Source: Drosophila pseudoobscura (taxonomy: Eukaryota; Arthropoda; Insecta; Diptera; Drosophilidae). From it: a DNA stretch of 64,000 bases. Both the position numbers and the translations under genes were made by a program. A model generated the notes under the pieces. That model searched no databases. It was not told the origin of the DNA and saw only the letters and a program-made list of their open reading frames with translations. Location of the stretch: the NCBI RefSeq assembly GCF_009870125.1, contig NC_046679.1, positions 19,406,001-19,470,000 on the forward strand, in the 5' to 3' direction. This document shows positions 22,182-33,308 of this stretch, piece by piece (within the stretch, counting starts at the first letter, position 1; each line of letters starts with the position of its first letter).

Positions 22182-23931
22182 ATGGAAGGAGCCCAAGTAT
22201 CTTCTCCGTCGGTCGGTGGCCCACGTGGTGGGGGCTTTCGGGGACGCGGAGGAGGTGCTCCCATGCGCGGCGGATTCGACCGTGGTCGTGGGCGCGGTGG
22301 TCGCGGTCACTTTATGGGTGGCATGCGCGGCGGAATGGGCGGAGGACCGCCGGGAATGCAGGGAATGATGCCGGGTCCTCCACGCGGCATGCGTGGACCC
22401 AGAGGTGGGATGGGCTACCAAGGACGCGGCGGTTTCCAGCCCCGCGGCGGCGCTCCAATGGGTATGCGAGGCGGACGTCCGCCCATGTACCAACAACGTA
22501 AGTGCACCCCCCCGATAGGATAGATCAAACTCCTCTTAGAGCATAATGAACACAATGTAAACCACTATTTATACGGTCGTAAGCAGCTCCCAAACAACAC
22601 ACAGGTGCCGACAACAACAAGACGGTGTCGCCCGTGCCCACAACAGCGGCGCCTGGCGAGGCACAGGTCGGCGAAGCCGCCGGAGAGCAGGAGACCACAG
22701 ATTCCCAGGCCGCGGCGCCAGCATCTGTGTCCAACAACTCACATAGCAGCAGTGCTCCAGGCAGCAATGGTGGTGGAGGAGGGGGAGGCGGACCTCCCCC
22801 ATACCTGGGACGCGGTCGTGGACGTGGCGGTCTTTTCAGTGGACGCGGTCGCGGCGGTGGTTACAATCCCCATATGAATGGCAGTGGAGGCGGCGGCGGC
22901 ATGTACGGTGGTCCGCATTCCCATCACAGCAACTCCATGGGCGGCGGTCCTGGGGGCGATCACGGACAAATGCCACGACGTGGCGCACCCCGTGGCCGAG
23001 GCGGGTACAATCAAGGTATGAGTCGGCCACCCATGCATCACCATCAGGCACATAATCCCAATACACAAATTGCACCGGTACCAGCTCTCAAACGCGGCGC
23101 ACCTGGTGGTCCTGGTCCAAAGCGTGGACGCTATGAGGGTGGTCCTTACGGCCAGCGACCCATGACACCCAAGTATCATAACTCTCAACAGCACATGGGC
23201 GGCGGCGGTGGCGGCATGGCATCGCAGTCATCCTACGGCTCGGCCCCCAGCCATCATTCATCTGCTCAAAGGTAGTATTAACATCAGGGAATCCCCCAAA
23301 AATTACACTAACGCCCAATGTTTCTACGCTGCAGCCACCATGGCGGCTATCAGACCCACGACCAGACACAGCAGGTCGATCCGTATGCGCAGAGCAGCTA
23401 TAGCACATCGACCTCGCAGCAGGGCTACAATGGCTACGGCCAGAGCAGCAGCAGCTATGCAGCGCACACATCTCAAACAAGTGCGCCGGCCAGCAGCAGC
23501 TATGCCACCCATGCCGCCGAGTACGATCAGAGCCAGTATCAGAGCTACAAGTGGGTGTCTTCCTCTAGACTTTAGACGTCTTCTAATTAATTTAAGACCT
23601 ATTCTAATACACTTTTTGGTTGTTTCCGTGTAGCTCGACGGGCTATGCCGCACAGCAGGATACACGCTATCCGTCGTACAGCCAAGACTACAGCCAGCAG
23701 TACGGATCAACGGCTGTGGATTATAATGCGACTGGCCAGACGGACTACAGCCAGCATGGACAGCAGAGCGCCGCTGGCTACGATGAGCGAGCCTATGCAG
23801 GCTATGGTATGTGGACTGCCCGCGCTGCTTGTATCCTCCATCATCCCCGTTGTTTTTCCGTGTCTCTTTCTCATCTTGCAGACTCGCAGGCCTATTCGCA
23901 GAACTATTCGAATGCCGCCGCTTACTACTAG
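22182..23931 (+). CDS. RGG-box, Tyr/Gln/Ser-rich prion-like protein
   Basis: Five exons (22182-22497, 22605-23271, 23335-23550, 23634-23806, 23882-23931) give 473 residues, all frame-checked. Residues 1-100 are a dense RGG/GGM region (GFRGRGGG, RGRGRGGRG). Residues 106-160 are Ala/Ser/Thr-rich. Residues 165-225 form a second RGG block with GRGRGRGG repeats, followed by a His/Met/Pro-rich stretch and a KRGRYEGG basic patch near 290. From about 330 to the end it is rich in Tyr, Gln, Ser and Ala (YSQDYSQQYG, YSQNYSNAAAYY). No RRM, KH or zinc finger is present. The layout resembles low-complexity RNA-binding and condensate-forming proteins of the FUS or hnRNP type. I do not recognise the named orthologue, and the function is inferred. 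Confidence 0.85.
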
Positions 23932-26900
23932 ACAACCGCATACCCGTCTCCTCACCCGCAACCCTAGTGGCCAGACACCAACCAGACAGAGCAAAAGAAC
24001 GCTGCGCGTGCTCCGATGATGGGCGGTCAAGTAACCAAATACAAAAAAAGGGAATTTTAGGGCAGAAACAACAAAGTAGCAAACAGAAATCATGTACGAT
24101 TATAACAGGAGGGAATGAAGGAAGGAAGTATATGTTTAATGCATAATTAATTTGCTATATATAATATATAATACAATACCAACACACACACTCACACCCA
24201 AAACAAACACACACACACACACACATATAACATATATAACTGTAGACGTAAGGATAAAGTTCTTCTTTTCTTAGAAATTAAGCATAAACAACCAACCAAC
24301 CATGTTGCTGCGTCTCTTTCCATAATCTTCTATCCTAAACCGAATCGAATCAAATTTCTCCCCCGATTGTATTTTTACGTTGTTCCTTCCTCGAATCCCC
24401 CGCATCCGCCTCAGCAGCTTAATCGATGAAAATCGATCTCAATTGCCCCTCTGTTGTTTAATGTTTTGTTAGTGGACAAACGGAGCCATGTGCTCCAGCC
24501 TAAAAAAAATTGAAAAGAAGCACACAAAAATATAGCATGTGCTCCTACCCCGACCCCCTAGTTTCTTTTACAATTTACAATTCAAGTGTGTGACCAAAGT
24601 ATGTTTATAGATTCATATTTTTTACATCAACTGAAAAAAACAGAATACCACATTGACAGTCGCGATCCGAACCACTGGATAGAACTGAAATAAAACTAAA
24701 TTTATAGTAATGTAAATCATGTCATTGTCATGTCATGTATACAGAAGAATATTCTATTCGTTGTATAGATTTTAGTTGATAAGCTCAAACCCCACACTGA
24801 AACCACCCCAAAGCATACAATAATAAGCATCATCTGGAAACGGCTATGATTTTGCAAGATTGACAAAGGCCAGAACCTTTATTTCTTTTTTGGGTTTTTT
24901 TTCTCCCTCTCTCCCCAAAACAAAACAAAACAATTTCACAGTAGCCACAATTTAAGCAAACCGAAAAAGCACGTAACTATATGTAACTCTTATTAAATAA
25001 GCCTGAGGAAAAGTGACGAAATATACAAACAAATATATTAGCAAAAGATGCAAAAATCATAACAATTATCAAAGTCAATAAAATAATGTTCAAAAATGTG
25101 TGTAATGCATTAATCTTATTTACACGTACATATTATTATTTCAAAAAAAAAAAATACTATATACTATTCTGTTTAAATAAATAAGCTAAAAAGAAACCAA
25201 CAAAAAAATACAAATATTGAGTGCAAAGAAACACTTAAAAAAAAAGAAAAGAAAAGACTGAAATATTCACGAAGCGAAGCAGCGCAGAAAAACTACAAGC
25301 ATACAAATCAAAGACTTATCAGAGATAACGAAATACACTCAAGTATTAAGTATTTACCAAAAAAAGTATATATATATTGAGATCAAGTAAAAGAAAACTG
25401 AAGTGCAAAAAAGTATACCAGAGCCACAAGAACTTACCACAAAAAAGTCAAATCTGAAATGAAAGAAAAGAAAGATAATACTATACGCTTTGAAATGTTC
25501 TACGATTCAGTCCCTAGTGTCGCGATTAAATTTCTGATTATTCTGAAAACCCATTCAATTAGATAAAAATCTGAATCGTGAGAGATTGACAATCGAGAAA
25601 GCTTTAAGTACAAACAAACGAATATAAAATCTATTTAATCATTCTTTGGTAAGTTAAGATTGAAGCCAAACAATATACTACATATATACAAAACATTTTT
25701 TAGCTCATGAAGAACTCAGCAAGCATTAAAAAAAACACAAAAATACTCGTACGCCTAAGTTTTATTTGATTATGTTTGTCCGATTTTAAAGATTGTGATC
25801 TGTGATCTATACTGTTACATATATTTTTTTACCTAAGAAGTAAAGCAATTGCTGAGTTCGGCATTAATCTCAAAGTTCGGCCCTTTTTGCCGCACTTAAC
25901 CATATAAACTGTAGCATTTAGTTGTTTTTTTACAGGAATGAGAAAGCAAAGTTAACAAAATAGCGTTGATAGCGTTTAAATAGCGCATATCAAGTGTGAA
26001 GGAAACGAACAAGAATGGATTTGTCAATGGTGGTAATATTAAAACAAACACAACACAATGAAAAATGACAAGTAACAAAATACCAAAACAAAACAAAAAC
26101 CAACAAAAACTGAAAATATGAAATATTTTGTTTTCAATGTTGCACTTTTATGTTATTATATTTTTGTTTATGTATCCGATGATTTTGTTTGTTATAGTTT
26201 ACAAAAAAGCAAGCCGAATAATTGATTTAGCCCTTACAAAGGCCAGGCAAAGGTGATGCAAATTTATATATGATTAAATATCGAAAAGACTGAATGATAT
26301 TCCAACCCAAGAGACCAAAGTCTCCACAAAAATAAAGCAAGAACTGAAGTCCATTTTAAATACAATACAAATTCTAGTCATAAAAGGAATCACTCTAGTT
26401 TTGAAATATTAAATGTTCGAAATTGAACGAATTTATAATAAATGAATTTATACCAAGAACTGAACCCATTTGGTCACGTTCATGTGCAATCGGAGCAATA
26501 ATGCTCTCAAAAACTTGAATTGCTATAAAGAAATGATACAGAATAATAAGAGAAGATGTCAGTAAGTCGAAGACAGAATCCAAATATCAACTGAAATGTT
26601 AAGAGATTGGACAAAGATAACCATTTGTTAATGACATATATATTTTATTTTATACATATATAGAAATCAGATACCAACAATTATTTCACGTTTTTATGTC
26701 AAATGATTTGATTTAAATTATTCTATTATTTGTTTAATTTTTATTTGATTTAATAAAAGCGTTTACAAAAATGGCAACAACCAGAATATAATTAAATGCA
26801 ATTAAATGCAAACTTTTAATGATTTTTTTTCAGCAAAGTACAAAAGTAATGAAAAGGCTGAATAAAAAGAAAAAAAAACCGAAACCGGAGCGAATACATA

Positions 26901-28910
26901 CATATATCAGCGATCTGCGGAACCCTATAGACTTAAATAAGACTATACAAAATATAAAAATCAATGCGTTTGCTAGCTCTAACAAGGAAATTTAAGTGAA
27001 ATGCAGTTTTAAGCAAACTTTGAATGAGTACCTTAAGTACGTCTTTGTGCCGCGAATTCCGTCTATAATCAGCTCTTAAAAATCATATATTTCCTGGTAA
27101 TTTTGAGTCCGAATAAAAAGAACTATAGGACAGTTTTTCCAATTTTATATGCATTTTGAGTTCGTTAATAAACATTACTTTAGTAAGATAAAACAAAAAA
27201 ATTGAAATGCATCTATGCGTTCGCTAGAGCTAAAAAGAAATTTCTGTGTCGCGAATACCGTCTAAAAATTTCCCTTAAAAATTATTTTTTTTTTTTAATA
27301 ATTTGGAGTAAAATAAATAGTAAAGAAAACTATCGTTAGAACAACTTTAACCATTTTCAATGCGTTTTGAGCTCAGCTCAGAAATATAAACGTGATACGT
27401 GATTAAGGTGCTATAAAAAAATAAATAAAATTATACAAACAAAAAATTTGATTTTATTCATGATATGTATTTATTCAGATTTAATTATAAAAAAATATAC
27501 TCATATGCATTGTGTTCCAATTTAAGGTGCTCTATGAAAATATATCATCGAAAAATATATTTGGCTTCCAGAAGTTCAGAAATTGAGCTAATTTTTGGCA
27601 ATATTCCCTGGATTTGAAGTCTTGAGATGTCGGAAAGAAGTCGTTACCAGATCTAGGCACAAAGAAAGAATATTGCAGAATACAAAGAGCAATATGTACT
27701 TAAATCTTTGTGTTAACTAAGTTAAATACAGTGCGGTGTAGTATCCATATGAAAATGGTTTATGGAAAATGTATTTTAATTCTCTCAATATAAGAGAATC
27801 ACTGCCTCACTCTTACTCTTATTTGGTGTTGTCAATTTGACGGTAGACTGTAATACATCTGATCAATGGTCTGCATTTTAAAACTTTTAATATAAGGTAA
27901 AGAGGAATGCCTACGACGATCTATATACGCTATATATATATCTATATATAAGCGTGAGAAATTTTAGGGAATTTATTATATACCTAGAATGTGATATTAC
28001 GACTCATCGATCAGGATATGAATGATTATTCATCTGGGCAAAAATACAGTCCGTTTGATTTCGGATATCTACAGGGGCCTAAAAAAATAAGGAAAAGCTG
28101 TCGAAATATAATTCACAATCTAAACATCCTATATCCACCAAATTAATTATCTTAAAGGATGTTCTAGGGACTAGTTGCATAGTTGGGCTCTTTATAAAAG
28201 CAGTCAATGAATATCTCACTATTTGTCTGAGCATGTGACTTTTATTTAGTTATTTGATCCAAAAACTCGCCAGATAACTGCCAAACTAGATAGACCCCGA
28301 TAATAATATAATCCCTTCAATACAAACCACTTTCAATTGCATTTTGTCATGCATTTCATAAATTGAGAGGTAAAACTTGTCTTTATTAAAAAAACCAATC
28401 GAGGTATAGCATTGTTGTTGATATTTAATAATAGTGCTTCATGCTAGGGAAATATTTCTTGTGAGATATTTTTAACTGTAACAAGTACGTATTATGCCTT
28501 TCATTTGTATTAATATAATTAATATAAATATCGAACAATAAATATCCAAGAAGAAGAAAACTTTAAACAAACATAAATAGAACGTTTTCGGGGGTCTTTG
28601 ATTATGTACAAATACGTATGTATGTGTGTGTTTTATGTGCAAGTTTCTAGAGACATTGGATACATCGATTCGGTATTTAGTGAACTAGAGAGCTTCCAAT
28701 TGAATAAGTTTGTATGGTGTTGTGCTGGCGTTGATTACATTTACATAACTATGCTGGAGACGCCGAAAAATAAATTGTGCTCTGTGAACAGAAACGTTTT
28801 TTGTGCCGCTCGCTCGTTGGTCAAGGTCCTGTGTCGGGGGTCGTGGGTCCGTTCTGTGGAGGTCGAGGTTCGAACTGGGGCTGCGTAGATATGCCGGCTT
28901 CTGTATTCTC
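23932..28910. other. About 5 kb AT-rich non-coding region (3' UTR of RGG gene, then intergenic and Ms 3' end)
   Basis: The first part is probably the long 3' UTR of the RGG gene, with several AATAAA signals (for example near 24690 and 25080) and a CA-repeat near 24182-24225. From about 25.1 kb the sequence is AT-rich with many A runs and no coding frame of support. It includes the diverged tandem repeat listed at 26955-27380. The right end should include the Ms 3' UTR, with a minus-strand AATAAA at about 28382-28387. No tRNA, mobile element or conserved hairpin was recognised. Confidence 0.5.
26955..27380. repeat. Diverged direct tandem repeat, about 235-base unit
   Basis: Two adjacent blocks share the same order of words. 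Block one has TGCGTTTGCTAGCTCTAACA, then TGTGCCGCGAATTCCGTCTA, and ends ATATGCATTTTGAGTTCG. Block two has TGCGTTCGCTAGAGCTAAAA, then TGTGTCGCGAATACCGTCTA, and ends CAATGCGTTTTGAGCTCA. The units start near 26960 and 27203. They are diverged, so the duplication is not recent. Confidence 0.65.
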
Positions 28911-29279
28911 CTAACGACGCTTGCCAAAACGCAGGAACACGTGATCGACATCCGTACGTTTATTGTAGTTCTTCAGCAGATCGTCTGAGTTCGCCACCAG
29001 AGCTTCAGTGGAATAAAACATAGTTCAGTGTTCAGTGACTTAAAAAGGAAAATAAAACCCATGCTTACCCGAGGCCTCGTTGTTTATGTAGGACTTGAGG
29101 GCCGACGTCAGCTGGTCCGAGTTCTCCAGAGCCATGCACACCTTCTGGATGTGCTGGGGCATCTCCTGCACAATGCCAGCCTGGCACAGGGGCGGGCCCT
29201 GGGTGGCTGCTTGGGTGTTGGCCACGGCCGCCAGGACAATGGCCAGGCAGCAGGCGACGAAGAACTGTGCGAAGGACAT
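28911..29279 (-). CDS. Ms: Myosuppressin (dromyosuppressin) neuropeptide precursor
   Basis: Two coding exons (29279-29069 and 29002-28911) give exactly 100 residues, the length of the D. melanogaster precursor. Residues 1-24 are a signal peptide ([19 protein letters not shown]). The propeptide contains two cysteines (PPLCQAGIV and HIQKVCMAL). The mature peptide [10 protein letters not shown] lies near the C terminus between the cleavage site NYNKR and the amidation/cleavage signal GKRR, giving [10 protein letters not shown]-amide. In flies this FMRFamide-related peptide is released from brain and gut neuroendocrine cells and inhibits visceral and heart muscle. The first base before CATGTCC follows CTGCAG, so a 5' UTR exon upstream is likely. 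Confidence 0.97.
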
Positions 29280-31083
29280 GCTGCAGCAGAGGAGGGGCAT
29301 TAGAAATGTGCAATAGACACGATTGGCATCGCTGGCAGATGTCAAGCGTATTCGATTAACAGGAGCAAGGACACAATGCTCGGGAGCACGAGGTATAGCC
29401 TGGCTCGAGGGCAACAGTAACAGTCCAATCCTGCCATCCATCCAACCCCAACTAATTTTGATTAAGTGTAATGATCTTAACGCTACGTGCCTGATTGCCT
29501 GCCGCTCCCGTACCCCTACCCGTAGCCGTTGCCAGGACGATGTCTTATGCACAGCCAGAATGATGCCCGACTGCAGGCTCGTGGCTCTGATGTCTGTTCC
29601 CCCCGAATTCGTTTTAAATCCCCCTCCAAGGCGACAGCCACGCCCAGCCCAGCCCAGCCCTAATGCTCCTGTAATATATTTACGCGGAAGACAATTTGTT
29701 TCTATTATCCCAACAATATGTTTCATGGCCCTCCCCTCCCATTAGTGATGATGCTGATGAGATGCTGAGAAGCGCACTCATACGCCACGTGTGACGCATC
29801 AGAGTTGCAAGTGGACAAACACCTGTGAGCCTGTGGCACATATGAACGTGTGGCCCGTGCAGCTGGTTAGCTTAAAAGCGGACCACCAGCGGATGGATAG
29901 GAATGTGTGTGTGTGTGCAACTGGGCATTGATGGAGAATTACGAGAAGATGCACCCAAGGCACGCTCCAAGGCTCTGTCGCTTGTTTAGGGCTTTCGAAG
30001 GCCCAACTAATGTGCAGGGCAGGCAGAAACATAATTTGCTTAGTGCCGAGTATGTAATAGGTGTTTAATATATAAATACAGAATTCAAAAGAAGCTACAC
30101 CTAGAAATGGTTTAGTACGGATATAATGAATATTTTTCTATATTTTCAGATGCTGTATATAGCTCTATAATATATTCAATATAATATAATTATATTTCCA
30201 TGGATATATCCTTTTCTACCTGATCCCAATACATACACATAGGTACATTCTTCTAGTTCAATAATATCCATTTTACATTTTCAAATATATCCATGGGATA
30301 CAAAACTATGAATTAGATGTTGGAAAACATCAAATTTAATTCAAATGGATCTTTTTTTTCTTGTTTTTTTATGGAAATGTTTCAAATACTACTTATTACG
30401 GACTATAATGTATAATTGTATAATTTTAAATGGTCTCAAGCTCATAAACAAACATTAAGTATCTTTAATTTCAAGCTAAGTAAATATTAATAATGTTTTA
30501 TATTAAAATTTCATAACCACGAATCTAAAAAAAAAATAAAAATTAAAATTTCTGATATTCAGTTGTCGAAAAATAAAACGGAAAATGGAAGGTTCTGTAC
30601 GAGTAATTGTATAGAGTTTTCCTGGAATAAAACGTAGTATGCCCAATTAATGCAATAAAGAGTTCCTATTTCAAATGGATTTACAACTGTTCAGAAGAAT
30701 CTGAAGCCAAGGTTTTTCTTTTGAAATAATTACGTTTTGATACTGTACACTTTATGGAATTTGAAATATATCCTCTTTTTTATCTCAGGAAGGTCACATA
30801 AATTCACTTTAAAATCTGAATATATTCTACAAGTTTTCTATGGTCTACCTCCATTTTTTAACTACTACGTAGCTAAACAAAATTTCCACTATTCTGTCTA
30901 CTCAGTCTCACCATAATTTGTTCACTTTAAAATCTAAAAACGTTCTTCAATTTTTTCATGGTCTACCTCCTCCTGGTAACTATTTCGAAACTATACCAAT
31001 TTCACAAATGCATACTAATAGTATACATATATTCTCAGTTTAAACATCACTCGACTCTGCGTAAATGGAAACTAATACCAACC
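29280..31083 (-). other. Probable Ms 5' intron / upstream region
   Basis: A CTGCAG acceptor ends immediately before the base preceding the Ms ATG. A possible non-coding first exon ends with a CAG|GTTGGT donor near 31082. If so, this 1.8 kb is a 5' UTR intron, as in other neuropeptide genes where such introns carry enhancers. It is AT-rich between 30040 and 31040 and holds the tandem repeat at 30783-31003. No coding gene is seen. Confidence 0.45.
30783..31003. repeat. Diverged direct tandem repeat, about 123-base period
   Basis: The words TTCACTTTAAAATCT, a TTCTTCAA or TTCTACAA word and a TATGGTCTACCTCC or CATGGTCTACCTCC word occur in the same order in two adjacent blocks, starting near 30783 and 30906. 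The second copy differs by substitutions and small gaps. Confidence 0.65.
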
Positions 31084-31130
31084 TGATAATAGTTGTTGAT
31101 ATATGAGGGCTTCCGAAGAGAATTTATAGG
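31084..31130 (-). promoter_or_regulatory. Candidate TATA promoter and first non-coding exon of Ms
   Basis: On the minus strand CCTATAAATTC (31130-31120) is a good TATA box. About 30 bases downstream lies a CATATATCAACAAC stretch as possible start site, soon followed by a CAG|GTTGGT donor. Ms is the next gene downstream on this strand. Restricted-expression neuropeptide genes commonly have TATA promoters, which fits, but the start site is not proven. Confidence 0.45.
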
Positions 31131-33308
31131 CAATCAAACTAGATGTAGTTTGTTTAACGCGTTTTGTCACTGGTTGCGGGATGCTGTGCTGCTCCTTTGG
31201 CTGGACTGGAACGAACTTGTTGAACGCAAGCACTCGAATGATGGTCTGTCGGGACAGGACATCCGCTTTTATTTACTTCCGCTCCGGCAGAATCCTAAAC
31301 TGCCATTGGCTGGGGCGCAACGAAGCTAAGACCACACACACACACAAACACAGCCAGCCATGGTGCCACATGTTGCGCTGCTGCTGCCAGGATGCTTTGT
31401 GGGCGTGCTCAAATATTACCCATACTCCATGGACACCGACCACAGCACGATGCTCGGGCATTGTGTGTACTTATCAAAAACTTTCGGACTCTGGGACGGG
31501 CGGTGCAGATGAAGACCCACCGAGTGGCCCAATATGTTTGTTTATCTATTATGTAAGTTTATCAGCTCTTAATTGTGTTGTAAAAGTGGCTTCTATTTTA
31601 TGATCAGTGGCCACCGTCTCAATACCCATATTTATAGGTAGTTATAGCGATTAATGTGCTCGTAAATGCGTACTTTGCAATGACAGCACTCGACTCCCTT
31701 TAAGAGCCCACTTTAAAGTTTCTCTCTCCTCGGTGCTGCTGCAATTTAGTCGCTCTGATGCTCTGCAGATGCGTAAGCAAAGTAATCTTTCGTTTATGAT
31801 GCTGGGATTTGCAGGCGAAGCACTGCAATTAATTTTATCCAGTCCGTGTTTCGAATGCTAAGCATTCACCCATCCATCCATCTGTATGAGGACATTTTGG
31901 ACTGCGACGTCAGAACTCCATCTCCAGCCACGTAATGCAGTGGAACTACCAAAAAGTACCAAATAGCTAATCAAATTGTTCTGTCTTTGATGTTAAACGC
32001 ATTTCTAACGAAGTAACGAAGTGGGATGGCTGGAAAATTATTTACAGGCGAAATAAAGCCTGCGCTAAGGATTGGTATTGTTCACCAGATTTCGCAATGT
32101 ACCTGACCCTTGAAGAGCCATTTTAATATCCTTTGAGACTTTGAGGAGAATGTCTATAATGGTCCCTAGAAAGAATCTGATTTATGATCAATGAGTGTCT
32201 GCGAAAACGCTCAAGCTCTTTAGAAAGATATAGAATTGATTATGGAGGCTTTTACGGAAAACGGCGTCATTAAAGTGCGCACCCTGGGGGCGGTTCTCTG
32301 AAGCCTTAAGACGCGTGGTAACGTCTGCAAATTTTGGCTTTATGAAGTGGGAGAAACTGCCTCAAAGGTAGACTCATATTTTAACCTATCTCGACTACAT
32401 TTTACCTGGAAGCTTAGTCACTTTGAAAGCGAAAAAATGAAGGACTGCCTCAAGGGAGGCAGAATTGACAACTTCCATAAACGAACATTTCTGGGTCAAT
32501 GCACTAAAGACCCCGTAGGACTAGTACAAGCTTAACCTTTACGTGAAATAAAATGTAAATAAAATAAAATGCCGCTGAATAATCGCTGGAGAGCAACCAT
32601 CTTATGGTCCTTGGTTTCGTTTGGAAGCACGATTGACGGCTGCGATTGAAGATGCTCAAGTTAATCCCCAGCGAAACAAAGCCCTCAGTCACCTAGCTGC
32701 CCATAGCTATCCAAGTCCCTCTAGAAATACTCGGAACCAGTTTAGAGCTTTCCCAGAACATGTACTTTCAGTCTTCAACAGTTAACCTAAGGTCCTGCAG
32801 TCCATTTAATAAATTAGATAATCGGATAAGAGAATTTGCCTGTTTTTCTTTCCTATTCTCTTTAGCTAGTACACCATATTGTTGTGGATTCCCCCACTTT
32901 ACTGGCACACTAATTGGGTTACGCTAACACTGTCATCTTTAATGTTCTGAGAGCAAACATTAAACCGAATAATGCAATGGCAAATGCCATATGTGCGGGC
33001 AAAAAGGCATTGGGAAGGGGACAACAATCCACCCAACAATGTCGCTGGAAATTTGCACAAAATTTGAATAAACTGATTGGGTGCCGAGTGGTACGAGTAT
33101 GGGAAATAGTGCGTCAGAAGTGCCCGGGAAGGAAGGGCGCGATCGGAAGAGGGGATAGGCCATAGTGCCTGCCCAACGATTACCATTTAAATTAAAATAT
33201 TCGCCCACTTGACGCGGCCTACGCTGGGTAATCGATGGAACAGCATATAGAAATTGGTTTAACTTTTATTATTTTGTTCATTGGAATTGTACAGCCTACG
33301 ACGTTTAT
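31131..33308. other. Intergenic region upstream of Ms and downstream of ACSS3
   Basis: These 2.2 kb contain a CA-rich run near 31331-31350 and otherwise unremarkable sequence. Weak frames (for example 32347-32535) begin at non-ATG codons and lack coding-like composition. Enhancers of the neuropeptide gene could lie here but none is identifiable by eye. Confidence 0.4.

Noticed and set aside
27920-27956. Near-palindromic CGCTATATATA...TATATAAGCG as a possible hairpin RNA
   Set aside because: The stem is almost pure TA repeat and imperfect, which AT-rich DNA gives by chance.
32347-32535. Short frame between Ms and ACSS3
   Set aside because: It starts at a non-ATG codon, is only 62 codons long, and has no motif or splice partner.
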